A DNA stretch of 64,000 bases from Pedobacter sp. B4-66 (GCF_018492665.1 NZ_JAFVME010000001.1:310001-374000); one strand, 5' to 3'. Positions 46,994 to 57,219 are shown, counted from the stretch's first letter. Numbers and translations: made by a program. Notes: generated by a model not told the origin, from the sequence alone.

Positions 46994-49582
46994 TTAAGGT
47001 TTAATTACTTTAGTCAATACGTTTGGCACCTGTAAGAGATCATAATCCTGATCATATATCAAATATTTATTGTGCCATTCCGGCGAAAACTTCTCTTTTG
47101 AAGCCCTTAAGCCCTTATAATGAGAAAACGACCTGATCTTTTCATAAGCAAACTTCATTGATCGTTCAGTAAAATTATGTGGAGTGATAAGGCCAGATAA
47201 AGGAGCAAAACCGAGGTTAACCGCAGTATAATTCTGTTCCTTAAGGTGATTAAATAACGCTACCATAATAAAATCAACAATACCGTTTGGCGCGTCAGCA
47301 GTTTTTCTGATTAAATCATAAGTCCCCTCACCCTTTACATAATCAGGTATTACATTTAAAAACGCAACAATCTTTTCTTCTGTATTTTCTACCGTAATTA
47401 TAGTCTGTTTTTTTAATTCATCCCATATAAACATCCCTTGCGAGAATACAATTTCCTCACGTTCAGTCCCTACCAACCATTCATCAGATACAGATTTCAA
47501 TTTCTGAAGCAAGCCATCCTTAATTGGAGCATTATATGTTTTTGTATGAAAACCCTGTTCTGCAACCTTTTTTAACGCATTCCTGATAGACTTCCTACTT
47601 CCTCCCTCCAAAGAAAATTCCGTAAGATCAACCACTCCCTCCTGTCCCAGAAAAAGTCTTTTTTTACCTAGAGAAAGAAAATCATGCAAACTTTCTTCCG
47701 GAACTCTGTAATACAAACTTTTAACACCACTTTCCACACAATAACTATCAAAAGATTTGATAAATGACAGCCTGTTCTCAATCGAAGTAACCGGAAGTTC
47801 TAACACCACAGCAAAATTGCCTGCTATGCGATAAGCTATAAAACCGTCAAACTCATCTGTTGTATAGATTAGCTTATCGCTATATGTTTTAAAATAATCT
47901 ATAGCCGAGTTACCATATTTTTCCAAATCTGTTTTTGCTGATTCAAACTCTTCCTCAGAAGTATCCATTTTCAGAATATATGGCCTGATCAATGTATAAA
48001 TCAAGAATGCAATAGATAAAAACCCACTAATGTTAATAGAAAAAAGGAAGCCTCTGGCAAACGCATCCTGGGGTATCAAGTCTGAACTACCAATCAATAG
48101 AAAATTCTGCAAAGTATACCTTATAGATTGAACCCAGCTAAAGTCTATGTCAAAATGCTTTTCGTCAAGAAAATAGAAGCCAATAACACCATAAAGTAGC
48201 ACACCTAGAATACTCAATAAAGTTGTTTGTATTCCTATAAATCTTAATCTGGAATTGTGCTTAATGTAATATTCCTTTCTTGACCCCAATAGAATAACAA
48301 GCACGATTATAGAAAACCCAGCCTCCTCATAATCAATTGCCTTAGTTAAATGGCCCACTAACGAGAGCATACACAAGGCAACGGCAAAATACCATGCCAT
48401 CCGTAACCCCTTAAGCATAAATGCCGCTGTAACCAAAAGAAACAACCCTGCAACAAGTACAAAATAATTAGAAGCCGTTATCGCTCCCATGGGAAGAAAA
48501 TCTTTAAGAAATGCAAGCCTTGAATGGATTGCAGGCGTAAGTACCGAGACAATATTGATGATACCCAATAGCAGCAACAATAATGCAGGTACAATCCTCA
48601 TTAACAACTTATTGATCTTGAGTAAAAAACTTAACGCACCCAGAGCCATAGGAATCCAAAATTCCATAAACCTATATAACAGTGTAATTGAAACTGCCGC
48701 AGCATTAGAATAACCTAGCCTGATTAGAATGAATGTCATGGACGCTTCTACGGCACCAAGCCCCCTTAAAAAAGGAGAGATAATTAGGAAAACAACAGCA
48801 ACGATATAGCTAATGGTGGCAAAAATTAGGGATGGGTTCATGTTCAGCGCAACCATGGCAATGTATATGTGGATGATCCCAACGATTTCTATCAACATGC
48901 TATACATAAAAGTCGAAAGAAAGTGTTTACGCTCAATCTTGTTCGCTCTAAATTCTTCAGCAAACACTTCAACAGCAGGAATATATTTAATAATGATTTT
49001 ATAAGCTGCCCCCTTTTTGATAACTGATCTGTATAATGAATAAATACCGCCAATTAGTAGCAATGCAGCTAACAACCCAAACCATTCTCCCTGCCCCAAA
49101 GTCCCCTCTAAAACACCATACACAAATACAGGAATGGCAATTACCAAAACCGATAAAATACCTACAAAACCATATATAGATGAAGCAAAGTTAATTTGTG
49201 ATCTGCTTACTCCTTTTCTTTCTATTGGCGCACTAAAAAAGGCCAATGAAGAAACTCCTCCGGCAGGTAAAAAAACACTCACAAAATTCCGCTTTAAGAA
49301 AAGAATGGTGCCATCGACCAGAGATATTTTACTTGATACAGCAGCAAATGAAGACCGATACATCATTCCGTGAATAAATACATAAACTACACTCAGTAGC
49401 ATTCCAATGCTTAGCCACCACCAATTTGCAGTTACAATTAATCGTTTTACATGATGTATTTCCACACGCTCCTGCTTAATGAACCATATGGTCAGGCCGA
49501 TAAAGAAAAGAGTAAAAATATAACTGGAAATTATCTTTCCATTCTCACGAATAAAGGGCACAAAAAACTTGAAGCGCTTCAT
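46994..49582 (-). CDS. mprF: Phosphatidylglycerol lysyltransferase (MprF-type)
   Basis: The 862-residue membrane protein has an N-terminal flippase-like region of about 14 helices (residues 1-540, including FVSVFLPAGGVSSLAFFSAP) and a C-terminal cytosolic aminoacyl-transferase domain (about 555-862, with YRIAGNFAVVLELPVTS and NAPNGIVDFIMVALF-type motifs). The family transfers Lys or Ala from tRNA to phosphatidylglycerol, lowering surface charge and giving resistance to cationic peptides. The amino acid used cannot be read here. The VirJ-type hydrolase follows at once. Confidence 0.9.
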   Translation of the reverse strand: MKRFKFFVPFIRENGKIISSYIFTLFFIGLTIWFIKQERVEIHHVKRLIVTANWWWLSIGMLLSVVYVFIHGMMYRSSFAAVSSKISLVDGTILFLKRNFVSVFLPAGGVSSLAFFSAPIERKGVSRSQINFASSIYGFVGILSVLVIAIPVFVYGVLEGTLGQGEWFGLLAALLLIGGIYSLYRSVIKKGAAYKIIIKYIPAVEVFAEEFRANKIERKHFLSTFMYSMLIEIVGIIHIYIAMVALNMNPSLIFATISYIVAVVFLIISPFLRGLGAVEASMTFILIRLGYSNAAAVSITLLYRFMEFWIPMALGALSFLLKINKLLMRIVPALLLLLLGIINIVSVLTPAIHSRLAFLKDFLPMGAITASNYFVLVAGLFLLVTAAFMLKGLRMAWYFAVALCMLSLVGHLTKAIDYEEAGFSIIVLVILLGSRKEYYIKHNSRLRFIGIQTTLLSILGVLLYGVIGFYFLDEKHFDIDFSWVQSIRYTLQNFLLIGSSDLIPQDAFARGFLFSINISGFLSIAFLIYTLIRPYILKMDTSEEEFESAKTDLEKYGNSAIDYFKTYSDKLIYTTDEFDGFIAYRIAGNFAVVLELPVTSIENRLSFIKSFDSYCVESGVKSLYYRVPEESLHDFLSLGKKRLFLGQEGVVDLTEFSLEGGSRKSIRNALKKVAEQGFHTKTYNAPIKDGLLQKLKSVSDEWLVGTEREEIVFSQGMFIWDELKKQTIITVENTEEKIVAFLNVIPDYVKGEGTYDLIRKTADAPNGIVDFIMVALFNHLKEQNYTAVNLGFAPLSGLITPHNFTERSMKFAYEKIRSFSHYKGLRASKEKFSPEWHNKYLIYDQDYDLLQVPNVLTKVIKP

Positions 49583-49668
49583 TAATTGGGATAATTAGAG
49601 TAGTAAAGAAAGTTTTTTTACCTAATAAATATATGAAAAACATTATTTAAAGTAATGACAAGGTCCCT

Positions 49669-51033
49669 TTAAATCTCAATTACAAAAGGATGATCGCTGG
49701 TTGTAAGCTTAACAGCGCTTACATTGCTTAATGTTTGAATAGCATCAGTACCTTTTGTAGGGTCGTAAACTTTTATCAAAGGATATACTTTATCAAGCTT
49801 TATTTCTACATCCTCAGCTCCCTTTGCCTTCTCTCCCCAAACTACCAGTTCAAATTTCCCATTGCTTTTCTGAAGCAACAGATGATGTACCGTTTCAGGC
49901 TGATTAATGATTTGGAAACTTAGTTCCTCTGTTTTAAACTTAGATGGTTTATCGGCAAGAATTGTAGTTAAGTTATGAAGATATATTGCTGATTTACGAG
50001 GACTATAATCCGGTTTATAAAACCCGAAAGTTTGATTCCCTGCTTCATCAACCCTATCTCTCAGTAAATAAACAGCCGTATAGCTCCAATTTCTTTTAAA
50101 TTGAGAAAGATAAAGATTCAAATATAGCCTTGCCTGTTTTTCTTCATTTATTTCGTCTGTAAGCGTAACACCAGTTTCGGTAGTAACCCTTGGCAATGTT
50201 AAAAGCTCCTTTTCTGTATATCCCTGATGTTTCCCTCGCCAGGTTTTTCCATAATTACCATAAAGACCATCAACCTTACAAAGTGGACCGGGATCAGCAG
50301 CATTCCAGGTTTGATTATCATACAGACCAGGATGAGAAGGGTGCGAGAAATAATTATGACATGTTGCAAAATCAGCATATTTTGTTCCATCAGGCATTAG
50401 TGTACCCGCTCCTTTTGGTATTTCTAGAAATTGCAATCCTACATTATCAGTTTGTGCACCATTTTCACAAAGATCCCACACAGGATACTTTTTTAATGTA
50501 GCATCGCTTTTAACCGCCTGGCACAAATCCTTTTGCAATTGAGCTATAGGCAACCAGGTTAAATTTTTCCCACCATCAACACCTTTGTACTTAAATCCCC
50601 AGTTGTTTGGTTCATTAGACCCTTCAAATGCCAAAAGCGCACCAACAGCATCAAGTTTTTTTGCTCCTGCTAATAACCTTTTAATATCGGTTCCGCCACT
50701 CAATAATCCATAGCTAAACCGAACGCCTGTTTCTTTATGAAGTTTAATAAAATCTGCATCTGGAATATCTCCCTCATAACCTGCACGAATCCATCTGATC
50801 CCAGTATACTTCATCAACTCTATAGTCTTATCCAAAGACTCTCCACGTTTAGAGATTGCTGAGTTTACACCAATACTATTTAAAAAATCAACTGCTTTAA
50901 CTGCCTTCTCTTTGACTATTGGTTTTGATTTCACAGGTACTTTTGCACTTAATAAAATGGCAAGTAAAGCTATTCCTATAAAACCAGCTATTGATTTCAT
51001 TAAAGAACCTGAATTCGTCATTAGTTTATTCAT
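49669..51033 (-). CDS. Glycoside-hydrolase-like protein with an N-terminal membrane anchor
   Basis: The 454-residue protein has an N-terminal hydrophobic anchor or signal (about 12-30) and a TIM-barrel-like body. FEGSNEPNNW (near 134-143) fits the acid/base Asn-Glu motif of clan GH-A, and TTETGVT (near 275) fits the nucleophile. A beta-sandwich follows (about 355-454). The family number and substrate are not clear. The start could also be at 51021 or 51000. It is 86 bases upstream of mprF on the same strand and divergent from the phosphotriesterase gene. Confidence 0.7.
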   Translation of the reverse strand: MNKLMTNSGSLMKSIAGFIGIALLAILLSAKVPVKSKPIVKEKAVKAVDFLNSIGVNSAISKRGESLDKTIELMKYTGIRWIRAGYEGDIPDADFIKLHKETGVRFSYGLLSGGTDIKRLLAGAKKLDAVGALLAFEGSNEPNNWGFKYKGVDGGKNLTWLPIAQLQKDLCQAVKSDATLKKYPVWDLCENGAQTDNVGLQFLEIPKGAGTLMPDGTKYADFATCHNYFSHPSHPGLYDNQTWNAADPGPLCKVDGLYGNYGKTWRGKHQGYTEKELLTLPRVTTETGVTLTDEINEEKQARLYLNLYLSQFKRNWSYTAVYLLRDRVDEAGNQTFGFYKPDYSPRKSAIYLHNLTTILADKPSKFKTEELSFQIINQPETVHHLLLQKSNGKFELVVWGEKAKGAEDVEIKLDKVYPLIKVYDPTKGTDAIQTLSNVSAVKLTTSDHPFVIEI

Positions 51034-51126
51034 TAAAACAAATATTTAGTATTTAAAAAGGATGCCTAACAGCTTAATAAAGATGCAATAAAATTTGTAT
51101 TGTGCTTAATTAAATTATTTTTGTAT

Positions 51127-52197
51127 ATGGAGCGTCGTCAGTTTATTTCTCTTTCCTGTTTTGCAGGGCTTATTGGTTTGCACCCTAATATTTTTGCTAT
51201 TGCAGCAGAAAAATCTGGAGCTGAAAAAGGTTTTATCATGACTGTAAATGGTAAAATTGACATCAGTGCAATGGGCCTAACCTTACCACATGAGCATATT
51301 GTTACCGATTTTAAAGGTGCAGAACCTGCCAGCCGCCTTGAGTATGACAATGAAGCAACTGCAAGCCTACTACTTCCCTATTTAAAGGCTGCTAAGAAAT
51401 CCGGAATCAATACAATTATTGAATGCACTCCGGCACATATTGGCAGAAATGTAAAATTGCTACAGTTACTTTCAAAAGCGAGTGCCATAAACATTATAAC
51501 AAACACCGGTTATTATGCCGCCGTAGGCCAAAAATACCTACCTAAGCATGCCTTTACCGAAACCAGCGAAGAGTTAGCTACCAGATGGCTAAAGGAATGG
51601 GAAAGCGGGATTGATGGAACCGATATTCGACCAGGATTTATAAAACTTGGAGTGGATAATGCTCCTTTGAAACCCGTTGAAATAACACTAATTAAAGCCG
51701 CAGCAATTGTTCATTTAAAAAGTGGTTTAAAAATAGCTATCCATACCGGCAATGCTGCCGCTGCACGAGAAGAAGTTGAGCTTCTTATCAAGTCGGGTGT
51801 AAGTCCTGAAGCTTTAATATGGGTACATGCTCAAAACGACACTACCGGATTTTTGCATGTTGAACTAGCAAAAAAAGGTTGTTGGATTAGCTTAGACGGC
51901 ATTAACGAACAACCAGACTCATTAGTTCAATATCGAAACCATATTTACAGGATGAAAGGTGAAGGATTATTACACAAACTATTAATTTCTCATGATGATG
52001 GTTTTGCAGTAACAGAAGACAGTGGTAAAGCTGCTTTCAAGGCTTTTGAAAATGGTAACACAGTACCTTACAAAACCATATTCGGAGTATTAAAATCTTC
52101 TCTAACAGCATTGGGCATTACTCGAGACGAATTTAAAATGATCACAGTGACCAATCCGGCTAATGCTTTTCGGATAAAAGTTTGCCCTCAGGGTTAA
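51127..52197 (+). CDS. Phosphotriesterase-family (amidohydrolase) protein
   Basis: The protein (356 residues from the ATG at 51127) has an N-terminal MERRQFISLSC segment, possibly a Tat-type or lipoprotein signal. Metal ligands of the PTE family are visible: HEH at 55-57, Lys173 in FIKLGVD, His206 in AIHTG, His234 in WVHAQ and Asp290 in SHDDG. Most such proteins are lactonases or esterases rather than true phosphotriesterases. A TAnnTTTG element ends four bases before the ATG. It is transcribed alone. Confidence 0.85.
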   Translation: MERRQFISLSCFAGLIGLHPNIFAIAAEKSGAEKGFIMTVNGKIDISAMGLTLPHEHIVTDFKGAEPASRLEYDNEATASLLLPYLKAAKKSGINTIIECTPAHIGRNVKLLQLLSKASAINIITNTGYYAAVGQKYLPKHAFTETSEELATRWLKEWESGIDGTDIRPGFIKLGVDNAPLKPVEITLIKAAAIVHLKSGLKIAIHTGNAAAAREEVELLIKSGVSPEALIWVHAQNDTTGFLHVELAKKGCWISLDGINEQPDSLVQYRNHIYRMKGEGLLHKLLISHDDGFAVTEDSGKAAFKAFENGNTVPYKTIFGVLKSSLTALGITRDEFKMITVTNPANAFRIKVCPQG

Positions 52198-52317
52198 GCT
52201 TCTCTTCTTAATATTTCTTTAAGTTTTTTTGGGATAAATAGAAGCCCCTGATTTGTCTTGCCTTATTAATTAAAAAATTAATTAAAGTTTTCAAAACTTT
52301 ATTAACTCTGAAAAGGT

Positions 52318-52335
52318 TGAGTATTTAGATACTCA
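52318..52335 (+). promoter_or_regulatory. Palindrome upstream of the exporter operon
   Basis: TGAGTAT-TTAG-ATACTCA is a perfect 7-bp inverted repeat, 115 bases before the TolC gene. It may be an operator. The rest of the 253-base spacer is A/T-rich with nothing else recognised. Confidence 0.4.
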
Positions 52336-52450
52336 GATTAACCGGAAACAGTTATCGCTCGAGAGTACCCTTTACTTAAATTGATTACACCATAAATAGA
52401 AAAAAAGTATAGACTAGAGTTTTTAAAATAATGCCGGTTAATTTGAACAG

Positions 52451-53911
52451 ATGAGAAACAAACCAACAAACCATCTTAAGCTGTCTTTAATACTTGGGAT
52501 ACTGTCTATTTCTGCGCTCAACGCGAACAGCCAGACAACATCTCTTGAAACATGCTTTAATCTCGCCCGGGAACATAACATAACACTTAGGCAAGCAAAA
52601 TCTGCACTGCTATCCAGTCAGTATAATTTGCAGGCCGAGAAGAAGAGTTATCTACCCAAAGTAGACCTATTATCCAGTTACACCTACCTCAGCAGTCCGC
52701 TAACCGTAAACCTTCAAACCGTAAAAGATGGCGTTGTTGAGGGATCGTCAAGGCAAAGTGTAAATGCCGCAAACGAGGCTTTCAAAGAAGTTACAGGCAC
52801 CGACTTGTCGCAAGCCGCTCAGGATCGCATATACAACGCATCAAAAAACATAATCGGAGGCATTTACCCCGACTACAACCCTACCTTAAGCAAACAATCT
52901 TACTTTGTTGCAGGTTTGGGTGTAAGGCAACCCATATTTCTTGGAAATAAACTAGATGCGGCAGGCAATCTGGCACAATCCCTTGTAACCTCAGCCGGTA
53001 TAAATGTAGAGCTGGTAAATAAAGAAATAGACTTTCTAATTGCCGCCCAATACCTCCGCATTTTATACTTAAACACCCTATTCAATAAACAACAGGTAAT
53101 GGTAGAGGCCTTAACCAAAAACAAAACCTACGCTCAGGAATTAGTGAAAAACCAAATACTGGCACCCTACCAAAAAAGCTGGACTAACGTAGTGCTAATG
53201 CAAGCCGAAAGCCATTTTAACAACATCAAACTGGAGCAGCAAAACGCCTATCTGGAGCTTAACAAACTAATGGGAGTCCCTTTGGATTCTGCCATTGTAA
53301 TTACCGATACCTTAAAGTACACAGCAATTGAGCCTTTTAAACCAGAAGGTGATTTTTGGGAGGCCAACCCTGTGTACAAGCTAGCTGGCAGTAAAATCAA
53401 CTATGCCAAAACAGCCGAAAAGATCAGCAAATCATTTGCCTTACCTAATATTTTTGCCATTGGAAACTACAACTTATACCAACGCGATTTACCTGTTCTT
53501 ATTCCAGACTGGTTTGTTGGTGTAGAACTACAATGGACTCTTTTTAACGGGCAAACAAGAAAAAGAACCCTCGCCGCCCGTCAATTGATAGAAGAAGCAA
53601 AACTTTCGGAGGATAATGCAAGCCTAGGGATAAAGGTTTTATCCACAGTTGCCAGAAACAAAATGAAATCCCTCCAAAATGAAGTAGGCTCATTAGACAA
53701 TGCACGAAAGGAAGCCCACACCACAAGCCGCCTCATTACCGAGCGGATGAAAAACCAGCTCTCCTCGCCAAAAGATGTAAATGATGCTTTAGTCATAGAA
53801 ACAGAAATAGAAAAAGGCTACCACACCGCCGTGTTTGGTTACTATTTAGCCGCAGCAGAATATTTCAACAGTTTAGGTAAACCACAGCAAATAACTCAAT
53901 ACATTAAGTAA
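52451..53911 (+). CDS. TolC-family outer-membrane protein
   Basis: The 486-residue protein has a signal peptide (about 1-28) and the long helical repeats of TolC-type channels (LETCFNLAREHNITLRQAKSALLSSQYNLQAEKKSYLPKVDL at the start, of which the first half is the standard opening). It forms the outer-membrane part of the exporter encoded downstream. Its stop overlaps the start of the HlyD-like gene by one base. Confidence 0.9.
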   Translation: MRNKPTNHLKLSLILGILSISALNANSQTTSLETCFNLAREHNITLRQAKSALLSSQYNLQAEKKSYLPKVDLLSSYTYLSSPLTVNLQTVKDGVVEGSSRQSVNAANEAFKEVTGTDLSQAAQDRIYNASKNIIGGIYPDYNPTLSKQSYFVAGLGVRQPIFLGNKLDAAGNLAQSLVTSAGINVELVNKEIDFLIAAQYLRILYLNTLFNKQQVMVEALTKNKTYAQELVKNQILAPYQKSWTNVVLMQAESHFNNIKLEQQNAYLELNKLMGVPLDSAIVITDTLKYTAIEPFKPEGDFWEANPVYKLAGSKINYAKTAEKISKSFALPNIFAIGNYNLYQRDLPVLIPDWFVGVELQWTLFNGQTRKRTLAARQLIEEAKLSEDNASLGIKVLSTVARNKMKSLQNEVGSLDNARKEAHTTSRLITERMKNQLSSPKDVNDALVIETEIEKGYHTAVFGYYLAAAEYFNSLGKPQQITQYIK

Positions 53912-54900
53912 TGAAAGATCTTCTAAAAAACTATTGGGCACTGCTCATTCCAATATTGGTAGTAATTATTGCCTTGTTTTTCTTCTTATCAGGAAATAAG
54001 GATGATGAAAACAACTTTGTTGGAATGGTAGACGCGTCTAGCGTTGACGTGGCAGCAGAGTTCCCCGGCAGATTGGATTCCCTACTGGTTGAGCAAGGCG
54101 ACACCGTAAAAGCCGGACAATTGGTAGCAATACTTCGCTCAAATGAAATAGATGCCATTAAAAACCAGGCACTTTCTGCTATAGATGCCGCCAAAGGTCA
54201 GCAAGAGTTATTAACCAATGGCGCCAGACCAGAACTAATTGAAGCAACTTCAAAACTTTATCAAATAAGTCAGGAGCAGTACAACCTTTTCAACACCACC
54301 TATCAGCGTATGGAACGTTTGTACAATGCCGACGTAATATCCGGACAGGAAAAAGACGTTTTCTATTTCAGGTATCAGGCAGCAAAAAAAGAAATGGAAA
54401 CCGCAGAACTGAACCTAAAAATGCTAAAAAATGGCACAAGACCAGAATTACTTAAAACTGCAAATGCCATAGTAAAACAAGCCGAGCAAGCCTATGAACT
54501 CACAAAAGCCTTAGGCGACAACACCAAGGTTTATGCTACTGCAGATGGCGTTATTTCGAGCTTAGTTACCCATCAGGGTGAGATTGTTTCCATAGGCTAC
54601 CCAATGATGACCATCGAAAAGAAAAACTCAACCCTCTTAAGATTTAACATCCGACAAGACAAAGCCAACTTACTCAAATTAGGCGCAGTAGCATCTGTAA
54701 AAGTACCGGGATGTGAGCCTGAAACCTTTAACGTAAAAGTAACCTCCATATCGCCAACCCTAGAGTTTGCCAACTGGGTACCTTCAAAAGACAAAGGCCA
54801 GTTTGAATTAAGAACCTTTACCATAGAGCTTAAGCCCGAAAACCCATCGCAGATAAAAGGATTACGTTCAGGCATGACGGCATCATTAATTCTGCCTTAA
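53911..54900 (+). CDS. HlyD-family membrane-fusion protein
   Basis: The 329-residue adaptor has one N-terminal membrane helix (about 9-28), a lipoyl half (VDVAAEFPGRLDSLLVEQGDTVKAGQLVAILRS), a coiled-coil (about 90-180) and the second half (VYATADGVISSLVTHQGEIVSIGYPMM). It links the inner-membrane ABC-2 permeases to the TolC channel. It is tightly coupled to both neighbours by one-base overlaps. Confidence 0.93.
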   Translation: MKDLLKNYWALLIPILVVIIALFFFLSGNKDDENNFVGMVDASSVDVAAEFPGRLDSLLVEQGDTVKAGQLVAILRSNEIDAIKNQALSAIDAAKGQQELLTNGARPELIEATSKLYQISQEQYNLFNTTYQRMERLYNADVISGQEKDVFYFRYQAAKKEMETAELNLKMLKNGTRPELLKTANAIVKQAEQAYELTKALGDNTKVYATADGVISSLVTHQGEIVSIGYPMMTIEKKNSTLLRFNIRQDKANLLKLGAVASVKVPGCEPETFNVKVTSISPTLEFANWVPSKDKGQFELRTFTIELKPENPSQIKGLRSGMTASLILP

Positions 54901-56084
54901 TGAATCGCTTTGGTCATATCATCATTAGAGAATGGAAACGCATTCTCAGCTTAAAGGTATTTTACCTTGTTATGCTGGTTGTGCCCGCCCTTCTGTTTTC
55001 ATTTTATGCAGTAATTTACCAAAAAGAAGAAGCCAAACATCTATCATTTGCCATCTGGGATGACGACCAAAGTCCGGTTAGCCGACAGCTTACCTTTTTA
55101 CTGGAGCAAAGAGAAGCCCTACACATCACCAGAAGGGTAAACAGCGAGGCTGAAGTAGAAAAACTAATACAGGAGGGCAAAATATTAGGTGCGGTACATT
55201 TCCCGGCAAATATGCAGAAGGACATTTACAGCCGACATCCCGTTCATGTAACACTTTATACCAATGCCGCCTCTTTGGTGCCCGCCAAAATGGTATACAA
55301 AGCCGTGGCCGAAGTTGTAATAACAGGTAGCGCTGGAGTTATTTTAAAGAAACTGATAAAAACAGGGATGAAACCAGATCAGGCAATGGCGCTAGCCAAT
55401 CCCATCAAGCTAAACTCCTACCAACTTTACAATGCCAGTTACAATTATCAGGAATATCTGGTACCCGGCTTAATAACCGTTGGCATGCAAATGATACTGA
55501 TCATCAGCAGTATGCTGGCCTTAAATTACGAATGGAAAACTGAGACAATGCAAGAGCTACATCAACTCTCAAATGGATCTGCCCTCACCGTAATTACAGC
55601 CAAAACTATTGCACACCTTGTAGTTAGCTGGGTTAACTTTATACTAATTGCTTTTGTGGTGTTCCCCTTTTTTGACATCGGGGTCCCCTCCGCAACCGGG
55701 AAGTTCTTTGTTGTTTACACCCTACTCTCTCTGGCCTGTATTGGCATTGGAATGTTTATTTCGGCCTTATTTAAGGATGTAATGCTTGCTGGTGATACCG
55801 CATTGTTTTACACTTCTCCTGCCTTCGTTTTTAGCGGTTTTACCTTCCCAAGATGGGCCATGCCATGGTACGATCAATATTATGCAACCATTATGCCTTA
55901 CACCCCATTTCTGGATGTTTTTTTTAAAGTTTACTACATGAACCTGCCCTTGCACTACGCACAGGCAGACATCAATAAACTCTTATTGTTTTGCACAGTG
56001 ATGTTCCCTACAGCGATCCTTTTATTTCAACGTCAGTTTAATACCAGCACAAATGAAAAAGCAATCAGGGCAGTCCATAACTAA
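54900..56084 (+). CDS. ABC-2 type permease, first of two
   Basis: The 394-residue protein has an N-terminal helix, a periplasmic domain (DDQSPVSRQLTFLLEQREAL and LIQEGKILGAVHFPANMQKD) and five C-terminal helices, as in YhhJ/YbhR-type ABC-2 permeases. The signature region PAFVFSGFTFPRWAMPWYDQ lies near 310. It is probably one half of a heterodimeric exporter with the next gene, which overlaps it by 32 bases. No ATPase gene is present. Confidence 0.9.
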   Translation: MNRFGHIIIREWKRILSLKVFYLVMLVVPALLFSFYAVIYQKEEAKHLSFAIWDDDQSPVSRQLTFLLEQREALHITRRVNSEAEVEKLIQEGKILGAVHFPANMQKDIYSRHPVHVTLYTNAASLVPAKMVYKAVAEVVITGSAGVILKKLIKTGMKPDQAMALANPIKLNSYQLYNASYNYQEYLVPGLITVGMQMILIISSMLALNYEWKTETMQELHQLSNGSALTVITAKTIAHLVVSWVNFILIAFVVFPFFDIGVPSATGKFFVVYTLLSLACIGIGMFISALFKDVMLAGDTALFYTSPAFVFSGFTFPRWAMPWYDQYYATIMPYTPFLDVFFKVYYMNLPLHYAQADINKLLLFCTVMFPTAILLFQRQFNTSTNEKAIRAVHN

Positions 56085-57219
56085 ACTCTTATTAAGAGAA
56101 GCCTCTTTGGTGGCAAAGGATCATAGTTTGCTCCTTACCCTACTGATTGCACCCCTGCTTTATGCTTTTTTCTATGGAAGTATTTACATTAACAAAGAAG
56201 AACAGAACGTAAAACTTGCCGTTGTTGATGATGACCATTCCAGATTATCGCGCTTGTTACAGCAAAACATCGACAACTCGCCAACGGTTGAATTGATACA
56301 CTTCCCAAATCTGGAAGAAGCCAAAGAACACATGTATCGTGGAAATTGTCAGGGTTATTTTTATATCCCAAAAGGTACAGAATCGAACCTGTTAAGCCTA
56401 AAACAAAGCAATGTGGTACTTGCAGTTAATGCCGCTCGTTTTTTGCCATCAAGCGATATATTGATGAGCGTACAGCAAATATGCCTTACAATTGGAGCTG
56501 GAGTACGGTTGCAATATTATCAGAAAAGCGAAGGCATGAGCTCAACAATTGCCATGCAAAACGTAATGCCTGTAAATTTAGACTACAGACCGCTATTTAA
56601 TGAAAGATCTAGCTATGGCGCGTTCTTGCTTCCTGGTTTGTTGGCATTGATTTTACAACAAACCTTACTGATAGGCTTATCAGAAAGTGTTGCAGGAGAG
56701 CGACAACACTCAGGCATTAAAGAATGGCTAAAAGGAGGAGTATCAACAGGTATTTGGGGTAAGGGCTTATTTTACCTGCTCTTGTTTTCGGCTTATGCCT
56801 TTTTCTTTCTGAATGTAAATTACAGCTTACTCAATTTACCGATGCGGGGCAATGGCTTCGAGCTGAGTCTTTTATTGGTGCTCCTTATTCTTACCCTTAT
56901 CCCTATGGCCCAATTTATAGGGTCGTTGTTTAAATCACAGCTGCTTTGTTTGCAAATGATGGCCTTTTCTACCTATCCCATTTTTCTGATTACAGGATAT
57001 TCATGGCCGTTTGAATCACTTCCTATAGCTATTCAATGGCTTTCGAAACTACTGCCTACTACACCGTTTATACAAATCTATACTTCAATTGTACAGTCTG
57101 GCGCTAGTTTATGGGCTAACCTCGGCGCATTAATACACCTGATGTTGCTTTGGTGCTTTTACAGTACCATTGCCTATGTAAGGCTAAATATGCTTAGGGA
57201 AAAATCTTTAGGAGTTTAG
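56053..57219 (+). CDS. ABC-2 type permease, second of two
   Basis: The 388-residue protein has the same build as its neighbour: helix 1, a periplasmic domain (VVDDDHSRLSRLLQQNIDNS, MYRGNCQGYFYIPKGTES), then helices with FLITGYSWPFESLPIAIQWLS near 315. It starts 32 bases inside the previous gene. Its last four bases overlap the convergent DoxX gene. The substrate is unknown. Confidence 0.9.
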   Translation: MKKQSGQSITKLLLREASLVAKDHSLLLTLLIAPLLYAFFYGSIYINKEEQNVKLAVVDDDHSRLSRLLQQNIDNSPTVELIHFPNLEEAKEHMYRGNCQGYFYIPKGTESNLLSLKQSNVVLAVNAARFLPSSDILMSVQQICLTIGAGVRLQYYQKSEGMSSTIAMQNVMPVNLDYRPLFNERSSYGAFLLPGLLALILQQTLLIGLSESVAGERQHSGIKEWLKGGVSTGIWGKGLFYLLLFSAYAFFFLNVNYSLLNLPMRGNGFELSLLLVLLILTLIPMAQFIGSLFKSQLLCLQMMAFSTYPIFLITGYSWPFESLPIAIQWLSKLLPTTPFIQIYTSIVQSGASLWANLGALIHLMLLWCFYSTIAYVRLNMLREKSLGV

